From positions 620,001 to 684,000 of the forward strand of contig NZ_JAAQRC020000001.1 of assembly GCF_019216885.1 (NCBI RefSeq): a stretch of DNA of 64,000 nt, written 5' to 3'. Of this stretch, positions 9,533 through 19,191 are shown piece by piece (position 1 is the first letter of the stretch; every line of letters starts with the position of its first letter). The translations under genes were made by a program, and so were the position numbers. The DNA is from Methylobacterium sp. SyP6R (lineage in GTDB: Bacteria > Pseudomonadota > Alphaproteobacteria > Rhizobiales > Beijerinckiaceae). The notes beneath the pieces were generated by a model. It was given only the letters and a program-made list of their open reading frames with translations, had not been told where the DNA came from and searched no databases.

Positions 9533-10330
9533 GTGCGTCCCCGTCTCCCGGCCCTCGCGGCGCTCCTCACCCTCGCGGTCGTCGCCCTCCCGTCGGCCTC
9601 GCGGTCCGAGACGCCCGCGCCCGCGCCCAAGAAGAAGGAGGCCGGCTCGGGCTTCGGCGCCTTCAGCAGCGGCGGCGGCAAGGAGCCGATCAAGATCGAC
9701 GCCGACCGGCTCGACGTGTTCGACCGCGAGAATAAGGCTGTCTTCGCCGGCAACGTCGTGGCGGTGCAGGGCGAGAGCACGATCCGCTGCTCCAGCATGA
9801 CCGTGCATTACCAGCGCAAGGAGAAGGAGCCGAAGGGCAAGGGGGCCGAGGCCAAGGGGGGCGAGGTGAAGCCCGACGCGAAGGCGTCCATCGCCCAGCC
9901 GGTGGAGGCCAAACCGGTCGAGAAGGCCGTGAAGGTCGAGGCGAAGCCCGAGCCCAAGGTCGAGAAGGCCGAAAAATCCTCCGACCCGACCGACGGCAGC
10001 GCGATCCGCCAGGTGGTCTGCGCCGGCCCGGTCACGGTGGTGTCGAAGGATCAGGTGGCGAGCGGCGACAACGCGGTGTTCGACCGGGTGGCGAATCGGG
10101 TCGTGCTGACCGGCAACGTGGTGCTGAGCCAGTGCCAGAACGTCACCCGTGGCTCGCGCCTCGTCTACGACATGAATACCGGCCGGGCGAACATGGACCC
10201 GGTCGCCGGCGGGCGCGTCTCGGCAATGTTCGTGCCGGGCGGCAAGGATGACGGCGCCAAGGGCAAGCAGGCGGGCTGTGCGCAGCCGCCGGGACAGGCG
10301 GGGAAGGCGGCGCCGAAGCCGCGGGGGTAG
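9533..10330 (+). CDS. lptA: LPS transport periplasmic protein LptA (OstA-like)
   Basis: LptA forms the periplasmic bridge that carries lipopolysaccharide to the outer membrane. The 265-residue protein starts with GTG 3 bp after lptC and has a signal peptide (about 1-26). Two OstA-like halves are visible: IKIDADRLDVFDRENKAVFAG and, after the insert, SGDNAVFDRVANRVVLTGNV. Between them sits a Lys/Glu/Pro-rich insert of about 60 residues, probably flexible. In related genomes lptB usually follows. Here coding stops and a low-GC region begins within about 15 bp, so lptB and rpoN are not adjacent. Confidence 0.88.
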   Translation: MRPRLPALAALLTLAVVALPSASRSETPAPAPKKKEAGSGFGAFSSGGGKEPIKIDADRLDVFDRENKAVFAGNVVAVQGESTIRCSSMTVHYQRKEKEPKGKGAEAKGGEVKPDAKASIAQPVEAKPVEKAVKVEAKPEPKVEKAEKSSDPTDGSAIRQVVCAGPVTVVSKDQVASGDNAVFDRVANRVVLTGNVVLSQCQNVTRGSRLVYDMNTGRANMDPVAGGRVSAMFVPGGKDDGAKGKQAGCAQPPGQAGKAAPKPRG

Positions 10331-10563
10331 GTGGAGGCGTGTGGAAGAACTATTCACCACAGGCCCGGTATGGTTTGGATCTATCTGACTTGATCTGCTG
10401 CGGGATTGATTGTGGAGGAGGGTCAGCTGCGCAGATGTAATGTGTTAAATCTGATATTTTCTGGATTTCGATTGCTGATAAATATGGGCATATAGTAACC
10501 TCTTGGCGCGATAGAAAAATATTATATTGTCTCGCGTTTTGTGATATTTTGCCTCTGATTTAT
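10331..10563. other. AT-rich non-coding segment at island edge
   Basis: GC drops sharply after lptA. This stretch has no convincing ORF or RNA. It marks the left edge of the low-GC island that runs to about 12.6 kb. Confidence 0.5.
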
Positions 10564-11361
10564 CTAATTTGAAGCTACCCCATATAGCAAGCCCCATTGA
10601 GATTGGCATCCGCAGGGGGTGCCATATTGGACAGGAAGTCCCATCCCGCATCGGCCGTAAGGAGTGCTGCAAATGTTGGTAGATTGTCCAGAATATGGAC
10701 TATATTGCCCCTGCTGAAAGCGATTGTTGTGCCAGGCAACAAAGTTGTTTGCTCTAGAATTTGCCTCATTCTCAACGCCGCTACTGTCTTTGACATAGCG
10801 CTTTGAAAAATCAATCAAGCCCCATCTGCGGTACTGTTCAACATGCCCGAGTTCGTGTGCCCAGAGCGCTATATCTCCAAAAGCTTGATTTGCATTTTTA
10901 AACATGATCACATCAACAAGGGTTATGGCTATGGCATCGCCGTAACGAAAAGCATTTGACGCGAGAAGTAAATCATTTCCAAGTCCAACCCTAAATCTCA
11001 CGGTATTGATAATATCATCGGGAAAAAATCCCGACAAAGCATTTCTGATATTCGGTGGAATTGGACTGACGCCGGCACTTATCGCATCATTCCGCGATGC
11101 TTGGATAAGGCCGGCAAGGGTAGGACCTGCAGTTTCGCCAAGCAACTCGCCGGTGCCATGCCTAACGACACCTGATATGCCTTCTTCTAAATGTTTATAT
11201 GGCGGGACTGCCTGTTTGATTTGATCATGGCCTCTATCTATGGCTCGCCCAACACCACCTAAGCCGACGCGGTCGCCGAACCACGTAGCCAATCCTTGAG
11301 CGGAGGTGTAGTTGGCCGATAGCAGAAAAAGACAAGTGGATGCGGCAAAACGAGAGCGCAT
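10564..11361 (-). CDS. Exported DUF4157-like HExxH protein
   Basis: This 265-residue protein has a signal peptide (MRSRFAASTCLFLLSANYTS, cleaved near residue 21) and a central DUF4157-like core: ASNAFRYGDAIAITLVDVI, then ALWAHELGHVEQYRRWG. H169, E170 and H173 form a zinc-metallopeptidase-type HExxH motif. A possible third ligand (Glu in VENEAN) follows. The C-terminus has several Cys in a Tyr/Gly/Pro-rich tail. The start at 11361 follows a very good GGAGG site. Codon use is AT-rich compared with neighbours, suggesting transfer. Peptidase activity is inferred from the motif; many DUF4157 proteins are uncharacterised. Confidence 0.72.
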   Translation of the reverse strand: MRSRFAASTCLFLLSANYTSAQGLATWFGDRVGLGGVGRAIDRGHDQIKQAVPPYKHLEEGISGVVRHGTGELLGETAGPTLAGLIQASRNDAISAGVSPIPPNIRNALSGFFPDDIINTVRFRVGLGNDLLLASNAFRYGDAIAITLVDVIMFKNANQAFGDIALWAHELGHVEQYRRWGLIDFSKRYVKDSSGVENEANSRANNFVAWHNNRFQQGQYSPYSGQSTNICSTPYGRCGMGLPVQYGTPCGCQSQWGLLYGVASN

Positions 11362-11615
11362 GGCCCCGTCCTCCTTCGTTGTGAACTGAAAGCTGGCATG
11401 CAACTTAGCAATTTTCAATAGGCTTCGTGACTTGACTTTACCGCTTCGATTGCGGCGGTATGCGCGCGTTCCAAAGCGCGTCTACCGTTCGCGGCATGCG
11501 AAACGTCCGGTGTGGATGTCTAGTTGGCTCCGGCCGCAAATAGCCTCTATGCTAGCCTAGACAGGGCGGGGCGGATCAAGGTTTACTGCGCCAAGATTTT
11601 TAATCGGAGCGTAAA

Positions 11616-12377
11616 ATGTCTGAAAACCCCAGCATTCGAACAGATCAGAACAAAACAGCAGATTTCCAAGTAAGATCGCAAAATATCTCTCATATCATAA
11701 GTATTTTTGCATTAATTATTTCAGTCGCTTCGACTCTCCTAGCAGGACTTTCGATTTATCTGTCGCAAAACAAAGAAATTAACGTAGATATCAGGAATTC
11801 AACGAGGGACTGGCAAAAAGGTGCAATATTTTCTACTCTTCTAAATTCTCAGAAGCCAATGTCTATAGAAGACATCGAAGCGAAATACCGGAATATTGCG
11901 AATGCTTATAGAGATCAATTCAGGCTCGTAGATAAAAATTATTCAAGGGAAGAGATATACGGCGTTCTTTTAGAGCTTATGAATGGAAGTGCAATAAAGT
12001 TACGCGATAACAAATATTTTGCTGTGCGCGCGGATGATGATAATTTGCAAGACAGACGTATAGCATTTGATATGCTAGAGTTTGTGCTTAGAAACGAGTA
12101 TAAGTATCAGTATGACGAATTTGCATCTCAATTTGCGAACTGGTATTATAATAACAAAGGTGATCCTTTGACAAAAGAAAGGGCACTTGGCATTCTTGCT
12201 ATCGCGTTCCAGAGCAACCTGCTCGGCCTGCGTGTTCAGCAGGGATTTCGAGTTGACTGTGCAGTGGTTGGTGAGATCCCCCCACTTTATGTAACTAGCA
12301 ACTTCGCAATCCGTACAGGCGCTCCTGCCGTCCTGCCGTTGCCGTCCGCCCTTCCACCTTGTCCGGCTAAGCCATGA
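11616..12377 (+). CDS. Single-span membrane protein of unknown function
   Basis: This 253-residue protein has one membrane helix near the N-terminus (about 27-49, HIISIFALIISVASTLLAGL). A mostly helical soluble part follows. Residues about 80-130 (SIEDIEAKYRNIANAYRDQF and EEIYGVLLELMNGSAIKLRD) look like a winged-helix-type fold, but this is only an impression. The last about 60 residues return to high-GC codon use and end in a Pro-rich tail. No family is recognised. It is divergent from the HExxH gene in the same low-GC island, and both may share a promoter region at 11362-11615. Confidence 0.65.
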   Translation: MSENPSIRTDQNKTADFQVRSQNISHIISIFALIISVASTLLAGLSIYLSQNKEINVDIRNSTRDWQKGAIFSTLLNSQKPMSIEDIEAKYRNIANAYRDQFRLVDKNYSREEIYGVLLELMNGSAIKLRDNKYFAVRADDDNLQDRRIAFDMLEFVLRNEYKYQYDEFASQFANWYYNNKGDPLTKERALGILAIAFQSNLLGLRVQQGFRVDCAVVGEIPPLYVTSNFAIRTGAPAVLPLPSALPPCPAKP

Positions 12378-12622
12378 GACTATGGCAGTGACTCACTCGG
12401 TGCTGTATCACAAGATTTGGCATCAACGTCTGGCATCGGAAATATTATTCTAAAGCAGTGCAATGCGTCATTCAAATGCGACAAGCTAATCAAGTTCGGG
12501 TGCAGATGTCCAATATCTCGGAGCTTTCCCTGCTGCATACGGAATGAAACTGCGCCCCAAACCGTAATATCCTTGTAAATCTGGCGGCCCAGCGATCACC
12601 TCGCCGGGCCGCCCCATTCCAA
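12378..12622. other. Gene-free right edge of the low-GC island
   Basis: This stretch carries no convincing ORF. It contains the maeB-side hairpin near its right end. Base composition returns to the genome norm at about 12.58 kb. Confidence 0.5.
12583..12613 (-). terminator. Candidate maeB terminator
   Basis: A perfect 8-bp stem (12583-12590 with 12606-12613) and a 15-base loop lie just past the maeB stop. A short T-rich patch follows in the maeB direction. Confidence 0.45.
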
Positions 12623-14962
12623 TTACGCCGAAACCAACGGCGTCCCCGCCTCCGCCGTACTATCCGCCTCGACCTTCACCCCCTCGCTCCCCTGCGCCTC
12701 GACCACCGCCGCCGCCGTGATGTTGACGATGCCCCGCGCCGTCACCGACGGGGTCAGGATGTGGGCGGGCTGCGCCGGGCCAAGGAGCAGCGGCCCCACC
12801 GGCAGCGCGTCGGCGAGCATCTTGGAGAACTGGAACGCGATGTTGGCCGCGTCCAGGTTCGGCATGATCAGCACGTTGGCCTCGCCCTTGAGGCGCGAGC
12901 CCGGCAGCACCTTGTCGCGGATCGCCTGGGACAGGGCGGTGTCGGCCGCCATCTCGCCGTCGACCTCGAGGTCGGGCGCGCGCTCGCGCAGCAACGTGAG
13001 GGCCTGGCGCATCTTGCGGGACGAGGCCGTGTCGAACGAGCCGAAATCGGCGTGGCTGACCAGCGCGATCTTCGGCGACAGGCCGAAGCGGCGGGCGGTG
13101 TCGCCGCAGGCGATGGCGACGTCGGCGATCTCCTCGGCGCTCGGATCGGGCCGCACATGGGTGTCGGCGATGAAGTAGGCGCCCTTCGAGGTGACGATGA
13201 GGCTCAGCGCCGCGAAGTCCCGCGCACCGGGCGCGAGCCCGATGATGTCGCGGATCACCCGCAGCTTGCTCTCGAAGCGCCCTTCCAGGCCGCAGATCAG
13301 CGCGTCGGCCTCGCCGCGGCGGACAGCCAGCGCGCCGATCACCGCATTGTTGGTGCGGACCAGCGTCCGGGCGGCGTCGGGCGTGATGCCGCGGCGGCCG
13401 GCCAGATCCATGTAGGTCTGGACGTAGGCGCGGTAGCGCGGATCGTCGTCCGGGTTGATCAGCTCGAACTCGCGGCCCGGCTGGATCGCGAGGCCGAAGC
13501 GCTTCAGGCGGGTCTCGATCACGCTCGGACGGCCGATCAGGATGGGCTTGGCCAAGCCCTCCTCGACGATCGCCTGGACGGCGCGCAGCACCCGCTCGTC
13601 CTCGCCCTCGGCGTAGACGACCCGGCGCGGGTCCTCCTTGGCCTTGGTGAAGACCGGCTTCATGATGAAGCCGGAGCGATGCACGAACCGGTCGAGGGAT
13701 TCGGCATAGGCCTGCACGTCCGGCAGCGGACGCTTGGCGACGCCGGACTCCATCGCCGCCTGCGCGACGGCGGGCGCGATGCGCAGGATCAGGCGCGGGT
13801 CGAACGGGCTCGGGATCAGGGAGTGCGGGCCGAAGGGCCGCGCCTCGCCGCCATAGGCGCGGGCGACCACGTCGGACGGGGTCTCGCGGGCGAGCCCGGC
13901 GATCGCCTTGACGGCCGCCGCCTTCATCTCCTCGTTGATCGTGGTCGCCCCGACATCGAGCGCGCCCCGGAAGATGTAGGGGAAGCACAGGACGTTGTTG
14001 ACCTGGTTCGGGAAGTCCGACCGTCCGGTGCAGATCATCGCGTCCGGCCGCTTCTCCTCGGCGAGGTTCGGCATGATCTCCGGATAGGGGTTGGCGAGCG
14101 CCATGATCAGCGGCTTCTCGGCCATCCGCTCCAGCATCTCGGGCTTGAGCACGCCGCCGGCCGAGAGGCCCAGGAACACGTCGGCGCCCGGGATGATCTC
14201 GGCGAGCGTCCGGGCCTGGGTGTCCTGCGCGTAGACCGACTTCCAGCGGTCCATGAGCTTTTCACGGCCCTTGAAGACGACGCCCTCGAGGTCGGTGACG
14301 AAGATGTTCTCGCGGCGTGCGCCGAGCGAGACGAGCTGGTTGAGGCAGGCGAGCGCAGCCGCCCCCGCGCCTGAAGTGACGATCTTGACGTCGGCGATGT
14401 TCTTGCCGGCGAATTCGAGGCCGTTGAGGACGGCGGCCGCCACGATGATCGCGGTGCCGTGCTGGTCGTCGTGGAAGACCGGGATGTTCATCCGGGCCCG
14501 GCAGCGCTCCTCGACCTCGAAGCACTCCGGCGCCTTGATGTCCTCGAGGTTGATGCCGCCGAAGGTCGGCTCCAGGGCCGCCACCACGTCGACGAGCTTG
14601 TCGACGTTCTTCTCGTCGAGCTCGATGTCGAAGACGTCGATGCCGGCGAATTTCTTGAACAGGACCGCCTTGCCCTCCATCACGGGCTTGGAGGCGAGCG
14701 GGCCGATATCGCCGAGGCCCAGCACCGCGGTGCCGTTCGAGACCACCGCGACGAGGTTCTGGCGTGCGGTGAGGCTCGCGGCCTCCTCCGGATCGGCGAC
14801 GATCGCCTCGCAGGCGGCGGCCACGCCCGGGGAATAGGCGAGCGCGAGGTCGCGCTGGTTGCCGAGCGGCTTCGTCGGCTGGATCTCCAGCTTCCCGGGT
14901 CTCGGATTGCGGTGATAGAACAGCGCGCCGCTCTTCAGATCGTCCGAAATGTTGCTGCTCAC
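12623..14962 (-). CDS. maeB: NADP-dependent malic enzyme with phosphotransacetylase-like domain
   Basis: MaeB oxidatively decarboxylates malate to pyruvate with NADP. The protein has an N-terminal malic domain ([44 protein letters not shown]) and a Rossmann domain ([13 protein letters not shown]). A C-terminal phosphotransacetylase-like domain of about 330 residues begins near [20 protein letters not shown]; it is regulatory in homologues. The chosen GTG start at 14962 ([16 protein letters not shown], 779 residues) has GGGAGA 7 bases upstream. An ATG at 15004 would add 14 residues but has no spaced ribosome site. The enzyme links the TCA cycle to pyruvate and supplies NADPH for PHB synthesis. 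Confidence 0.94.
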   Translation of the reverse strand: MSSNISDDLKSGALFYHRNPRPGKLEIQPTKPLGNQRDLALAYSPGVAAACEAIVADPEEAASLTARQNLVAVVSNGTAVLGLGDIGPLASKPVMEGKAVLFKKFAGIDVFDIELDEKNVDKLVDVVAALEPTFGGINLEDIKAPECFEVEERCRARMNIPVFHDDQHGTAIIVAAAVLNGLEFAGKNIADVKIVTSGAGAAALACLNQLVSLGARRENIFVTDLEGVVFKGREKLMDRWKSVYAQDTQARTLAEIIPGADVFLGLSAGGVLKPEMLERMAEKPLIMALANPYPEIMPNLAEEKRPDAMICTGRSDFPNQVNNVLCFPYIFRGALDVGATTINEEMKAAAVKAIAGLARETPSDVVARAYGGEARPFGPHSLIPSPFDPRLILRIAPAVAQAAMESGVAKRPLPDVQAYAESLDRFVHRSGFIMKPVFTKAKEDPRRVVYAEGEDERVLRAVQAIVEEGLAKPILIGRPSVIETRLKRFGLAIQPGREFELINPDDDPRYRAYVQTYMDLAGRRGITPDAARTLVRTNNAVIGALAVRRGEADALICGLEGRFESKLRVIRDIIGLAPGARDFAALSLIVTSKGAYFIADTHVRPDPSAEEIADVAIACGDTARRFGLSPKIALVSHADFGSFDTASSRKMRQALTLLRERAPDLEVDGEMAADTALSQAIRDKVLPGSRLKGEANVLIMPNLDAANIAFQFSKMLADALPVGPLLLGPAQPAHILTPSVTARGIVNITAAAVVEAQGSEGVKVEADSTAEAGTPLVSA

Positions 14963-15037
14963 CGCGCTGTCTCCCCGGGTCGCCCGAAAAGTCGGGCTTG
15001 CCATCCTGCCCGCGACTCATGCCGGAGTGCGCGGGTG

Positions 15038-15661
15038 ATGGGTTTCCTGCACCGCCTGCGGCAGGGGCGCAACCCTCACAACGAGACCCGCCTGCATCTC
15101 GCCAAGCTTACCGCCCGCTACGGCTTCCGGATCGGCCCGTACTCCTACGGCAGGCCGAAAATCCGCTTCCCGGAATCCGGCGCCCGACTGTCGATCGGCC
15201 CCTATTGCTCGATCGCCGACAAGGTCGAGATCCTGCTCGGCGGCAACCACCGCACCGACTGGGTCTCGACCTATCCGTTCGCGGCGATGACGGGATTGTG
15301 GCCGGACCTCGACGCGCCGGACGACTACCACGCCTCGCGGGGCGACGTGGCGATCGGTGCCGATGTCTGGCTCGGATCGGGCTGCCTGATCCTGTCGGGG
15401 GTCACGATCGGCCCCGGCGCCGTGGTGGCGGCCCGCGCCGTCGTCACCCGGGACGTGCCGGCCTACGCGATCGTCGCCGGCAACCCGGCCCGGGTGATCC
15501 GCCACCGCTTCCCGCCTGAGATCGTGGCGGCCTTGGTCGATACCGCCTGGTGGGACCTGCCGCCGGAGCGGGTGCGGGCCCTGGTGCCGCTCATCCAGAG
15601 CGGCGATGCCGATTCCCTGGTGCGGGCTGTGAGGGGAGGGGAGCCGGCGCCACCAGGGTGA
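15038..15661 (+). CDS. CatB-related hexapeptide O-acetyltransferase
   Basis: This 207-residue protein belongs to the left-handed beta-helix (hexapeptide repeat) acyltransferases of the xenobiotic/CatB type. It shows [25 protein letters not shown] with the catalytic His, the conserved WVSTYPF segment, and then the hexapeptide ladder [20 protein letters not shown]. The C-terminus has the usual [16 protein letters not shown]. It would transfer an acetyl group from acetyl-CoA to a small molecule or sugar. The substrate is unknown, and chloramphenicol resistance should not be assumed. It is divergent from maeB, with GGAG upstream of the ATG. Confidence 0.88.
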   Translation: MGFLHRLRQGRNPHNETRLHLAKLTARYGFRIGPYSYGRPKIRFPESGARLSIGPYCSIADKVEILLGGNHRTDWVSTYPFAAMTGLWPDLDAPDDYHASRGDVAIGADVWLGSGCLILSGVTIGPGAVVAARAVVTRDVPAYAIVAGNPARVIRHRFPPEIVAALVDTAWWDLPPERVRALVPLIQSGDADSLVRAVRGGEPAPPG

Positions 15662-15712
15662 CCGCCACGAGGGTGCCGTGGAGCCGCGCCGCCTCGGAGG
15701 ATCGGCAGGCCG

Positions 15713-16183
15713 TCACAGCCCCCGCATCTGCCGCTCCACGAAGGCCTGCATGCTGCCAGCGTGCTCGGCCACGCGCTCGTTCACGCACATCTGCACGGTG
15801 GTGCCGTAATACAGCATCCCGAGGCTCTTCTGCTTCTGGCACTCGTAGACCGGTTGGGCATAGAGGCCGCCGATGAACAGGACCGGCAGGGCCAGCACCT
15901 TGGCGAGGGTCACGAGGCCGCCGAGGAGGCGGCTGCGCGACGGCGCGGGAGTCGGCGCCCAGACGATCTCGATGGTGCGCCCGTCATGAGGGTGGACGTC
16001 ATGAGGGCGGACGTCATGGCTGCGGTCATCGCGAATGCGCACGTCGTGGCGGACGGCAGACCGGGGCGCCGCTTCGCGTTGCGGCGTGGCCCGATCGGAC
16101 AGGCTCCCGGGCGCGAACGGGCGAGCCCCCCCGTCACGGCTCTCGGTGACCATCCGGCGAAAATCGGCGTTCGTCAGAGCCAT
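15713..16183 (-). CDS. Hypothetical membrane protein with Asp/His/Arg repeat tract
   Basis: This 156-residue protein begins MALTNADFRRMVTE. Its middle carries a charged tract built of near-repeats (DVR-IRDDRS, HDVRPHDVHPHDGR). One membrane helix follows (about LLGGLVTLAKVLALPVLFIG), then a short outside domain with two Cys (YECQKQKSLGMLYYG, MCVNE). No family is recognised. The ATG at 16183 has AGGAAGGGTGG upstream, which is why the earlier in-frame start at 16213 was not used. It stands between an acetyltransferase gene and a GNAT gene with no clear functional link. Confidence 0.65.
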   Translation of the reverse strand: MALTNADFRRMVTESRDGGARPFAPGSLSDRATPQREAAPRSAVRHDVRIRDDRSHDVRPHDVHPHDGRTIEIVWAPTPAPSRSRLLGGLVTLAKVLALPVLFIGGLYAQPVYECQKQKSLGMLYYGTTVQMCVNERVAEHAGSMQAFVERQMRGL

Positions 16184-16377
16184 GGCTGCCACCCTTCCTG
16201 GAGGATCCCGCAATGGGGCGCGACGGCCCCGGTCAGGGGTCTCCTTGCGTCAGGCGTGCCAGTGGAAACCAATCGGAAACCATGCCCCGGCGGCACATTT
16301 CGCCGGGTCGAAGCCCGTCAGGTGGTACCGGGCCCGTCCCGCTCGTAGGGTGGTTGTACCAGGACGGGGCAGGTCGC

Positions 16378-16866
16378 TCAGCACGCCTCCCCACCCGCGA
16401 GACGCTTCTCGTAGCGCCAGGCGGTGGTGCCGTCCTCGTAATAGTCCGGCACGGTCTCGAAGCGGCGATAGCCGCTGCGCTCGTAGAGGCGGATGCCGGC
16501 GCCGTTATCCTCGCGGACCTCCAGGCGCAAGGCCTCGCAGCCCCGGGCCAGGGCCTCGGCCTCGGCAGCCTGGAGCAGCACCCGGCCGAGCCCCGTGCCG
16601 GCCCGGCTCGGCGCCACCGCGATCGAGGACAGGCGGGCGCGACCGCTGCCGCGGCGGCGCTCGATCGTGGCGGCGCCGACCAGCACCGCCTCGTCGAGGG
16701 CGACCAGCAGCGAGATCGACGGCGACCCGATGGCGTGGCGGATCGCCCGGCGCTCGGCCCGGTCGGTGGCGAAGGCCGCGGCTTCGAGCGCCATCAGGGC
16801 GTCGAGGTCGTCCCGGATCGCCGGCCGGATCGTGACGACCGGTGCAGGGGAGGGGTGGCCGCTCAC
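16378..16866 (-). CDS. GNAT family N-acetyltransferase (RimI-like)
   Basis: This 162-residue protein has the GNAT fold: IRPAIRDDLDALMALEAAAF, the acetyl-CoA loop SSIAVAPSRAGTGLGRVLLQ, and the C-terminal LEVREDNGAGIRLYERSGYR segment seen in RimI-type protein or peptide acetyltransferases. The GTG start at 16866 overlaps the stop of the upstream glucan gene by four bases (GTGA), so translation is probably coupled. The acceptor is unknown. A link to glucan modification would be inference from position only. Confidence 0.87.
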   Translation of the reverse strand: MSGHPSPAPVVTIRPAIRDDLDALMALEAAAFATDRAERRAIRHAIGSPSISLLVALDEAVLVGAATIERRRGSGRARLSSIAVAPSRAGTGLGRVLLQAAEAEALARGCEALRLEVREDNGAGIRLYERSGYRRFETVPDYYEDGTTAWRYEKRLAGGEAC

Positions 16867-18482
16867 GCGGCCGTCCACGGATAGGTCCAGGTCTCGGTCA
16901 GGGTCTGGCCGCGGGCGCGCAGGAAGGCGCGCAGCTCGGTCGATTGCCCGGGCTGGTCGAGCCGCACGTCGATCGCGGCGCGAAAGCCCCGCACGTGGAG
17001 GTTGGGCACCAGGGAGACCGCCAGGATCTTGCCCTGCGTCGTCGAGGGCACGATCTCGACCGCCATCGGGTCGGTGAGCCAGTAGCCGAGGTCGCCGCCC
17101 GAGAAGTCGACGAGGAAGCGCCGGGTGCGCGGCTCGCTGGCGTCCATCGTGCCGCCGCTCGCCGTGGTGCGGGCGACGTAGGTGTTCACGACGCGCCCGC
17201 CGGGATGCAGGTCGTCGGTCTCGGCGAGCGCGCGGATCTTGTAGGACAGCTCCACCGCCTCGCCGGCCTTGTAGGGCTGCTTGGGCTGCCAGGAGGCCAC
17301 GATGTTGTCGTGGGTCTCGTTCTGCGTCGGCAGCTCGACGAGGCGCACCGTGCCCTCGCCCCACTCGCCCTGCGGCTCGACCCAGTAGCCCGGGCGGCGG
17401 TGATAGAACGCCTCGAGGTCCTGGTAATCCTCGAACACCCGGTCGCGCTGCATCAGCCCGAAGCCCTTCGGGTTGCGGTCCTCGAAGGCCGAGATGCAGC
17501 GCTCCTTCGGGTTGCGCAACGGCCGCCAGATCCACTCGCCGCCGCCCGACTGCATCAGTAATCCGTCGGAATCGTGCAGCTCGGGGCGGTAATCGTCCGA
17601 GTGGTGGCGGTCGTTCTCGCCGATGAAGAACATCGAGGTCAGGGGCGCGATCCCGACCGTGGCGAGGTCCCGGCGCGGAACCAGCGTGCAGCGCACGTCG
17701 ACCACGGTCTCGTCGCCGGGATAGACCAGGAACTGGAACGCGCCGGTGCAGGACGGCCCGTCGAGGAGGGCGTAGATCACCGCCCGGTCGGCGCCCTTCG
17801 GCGGCATCTCGATCCAGAACTCGCGGAAGACCGGGAATTCCTCCGGCCCGCCGACGCCCTCGACGTTGACGGCTAAGCCCCGGGCCGAGAGCCCGTAGAG
17901 CTGGTCGCGGCCGAGGAAGCGGTAGTAGCTGGCGCCGAGGAACGAGATCAGCTCGTCGAGCACGCCCGGCTTGTTGAGCGGGTAGTGCAGCCGGAAGCCC
18001 GCGAAGCCCAGGGTGACCGGCAGCGGCTTGTCGATGGTGGTGCGGCCGTAATCGAACAGGGCCGGCTGGTAGGGGATCGGCGTCGGCACGCCGTCGCGCA
18101 CCACGTTCACGGTCACCGGCCTCGTATAGAGGAAGCCGGGATGGAACAGCTGGAGCCGGAACGGCCCGTCCAGGTCGCCGAGCAAGGCCTTGTCCGGCCG
18201 GAAGCGGATGTCGCGCCAGGCATCGTAGTCGAGGGAGGCCAGCGGCGCCGGCAGCGGCGCCACGGTGGCCTCGAACGGCGCCCCGGCCAGCGCCTTCGCC
18301 CGGCGGACCACCTCGTCGAAGCGGAAGCGCGGCGGGCCGGACGGCGCCGGGGCGGGCTCCGGCGGCGGCAGGGCGCTCGGGCCGGGCTGGGTCGGCCCGA
18401 CCTGGGCTGTGGCCGCCCCGGTCAGGGCGGCGGAGGAGAGCAGGCCGGCGATGAGCGCGCGGCGCGAGGGTGCGATGGTCAT
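16863..18482 (-). CDS. Periplasmic glucan biosynthesis protein (OpgG/OpgD family)
   Basis: This 539-residue protein belongs to the MdoG/OpgG family required for osmoregulated periplasmic glucans. The N-terminus carries a twin-arginine-like signal (PSRRALIAGLLSSAALTGA, cleaved near ATAQ), as in OpgD. The domain follows with FRFDEVVRRAKALAGAPFE, YDAWRDIRFRPDKALLGD and MFFIGENDRHHSDDYRPELH, all typical of the family. A C-terminal beta-sandwich ends with TLTETWTYPW. The start at 18482 places the signal at the N-terminus; the ATG at 18578 would bury it. No glucosyltransferase (opgH) is adjacent. A GNAT gene overlaps the 3' end. Confidence 0.9.
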   Translation of the reverse strand: MTIAPSRRALIAGLLSSAALTGAATAQVGPTQPGPSALPPPEPAPAPSGPPRFRFDEVVRRAKALAGAPFEATVAPLPAPLASLDYDAWRDIRFRPDKALLGDLDGPFRLQLFHPGFLYTRPVTVNVVRDGVPTPIPYQPALFDYGRTTIDKPLPVTLGFAGFRLHYPLNKPGVLDELISFLGASYYRFLGRDQLYGLSARGLAVNVEGVGGPEEFPVFREFWIEMPPKGADRAVIYALLDGPSCTGAFQFLVYPGDETVVDVRCTLVPRRDLATVGIAPLTSMFFIGENDRHHSDDYRPELHDSDGLLMQSGGGEWIWRPLRNPKERCISAFEDRNPKGFGLMQRDRVFEDYQDLEAFYHRRPGYWVEPQGEWGEGTVRLVELPTQNETHDNIVASWQPKQPYKAGEAVELSYKIRALAETDDLHPGGRVVNTYVARTTASGGTMDASEPRTRRFLVDFSGGDLGYWLTDPMAVEIVPSTTQGKILAVSLVPNLHVRGFRAAIDVRLDQPGQSTELRAFLRARGQTLTETWTYPWTAA

Positions 18483-18812
18483 GGTGTCCCGGAGAATAAG
18501 GCGCTCCGGCTGAACGGGCGCCTCGTGCGTCGTCGGGTTGAATGGCCCGTCCGGCGTCACTTGAGAAGGCCCCGCCATGTGACGGTGTCGTCATGTTTCG
18601 GATCCGAGCCTGTCGCGCGCTGTATCTCCCGCGCCACGCTGGGGAATTCCGCCGGAAATCGGGAGATCGGGGCTTGCGGCCGGGGGGCATGGCCCGTATC
18701 TACCGCCTTGCCCAATTTCGCACGTGCCTGTGGCCGCGTGCCGGTTGGTGGGCATCCGGACAAGAGGCCGGACAGCCGCCAGGGGTCTTAAAGGATCGAT
18801 GGCCGGGAAGGG
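18483..18812. other. Gene-free region between glucan gene and odc leader
   Basis: No ORF here has coding character on either strand. It probably contains promoters for the leftward glucan gene and for the rightward ornithine decarboxylase leader. Confidence 0.5.
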
Positions 18813-18970
18813 TGGATCCCTCCGGCCGGCATCCAGGTGGAAACACCGGACCCCGACAACAACCGGCAGCCGGAGGCAAAACCGGCGAACCCCGCTCTCC
18901 ACGGGGGACGCAGCTTAAAGCAACGACGAACGGGCTTTTTTGGTCTCGTCGGCCCTCCAAAGGCCGACAC
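18813..18970 (+). ncRNA. speF-like cis-regulatory RNA leader upstream of ornithine decarboxylase
   Basis: The 5' leader of the downstream decarboxylase gene is full of short perfect hairpins. One is GGTG-GAAA-CACC at 18836-18847, extended by flanking CC/GG. Another is CCCCG/CGGGG at 18890-18894 with 18902-18906. A third is a 7-bp stem at 18948-18954 with 18962-18968. A T-run (18936-18941) lies before the last one. The location and overall look match the alphaproteobacterial speF motif described upstream of speF/odc genes. The assignment is from memory and has not been scored against the covariance model. Confidence 0.58.
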
Positions 18971-19191
18971 CGAAGAGGCTTGTTTCTCCTTGCCCCGAGT
19001 GCGGATCGGGTTTCCCCGTTCCAAGCAAAGGCAGCTTCCGGGTGCTCTGCGCCCGCGTCGCACGGCGTGTCTCCACAGCACGTCCGCGCCGCGCCGCATC
19101 GCCCCCTGACGCCGGACGGCCGACGCGCGCCGTCTTGATCTCGACTTCGGGTTCCCGCGGGAGCCCTCTCGAACCTTTGGTGGGGCTGATC

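Noticed and set aside
7916..10360. 814-residue minus-strand ORF over rnd, lptC and lptA
   Set aside because: It lies opposite three well-supported genes. The product is His/Arg/Gly-rich low-complexity sequence without recognisable domains.
10331..12600. A prophage or integrative element
   Set aside because: No integrase, transposase, tRNA or flanking att repeat was seen. Only base composition and two unknown genes support transfer.
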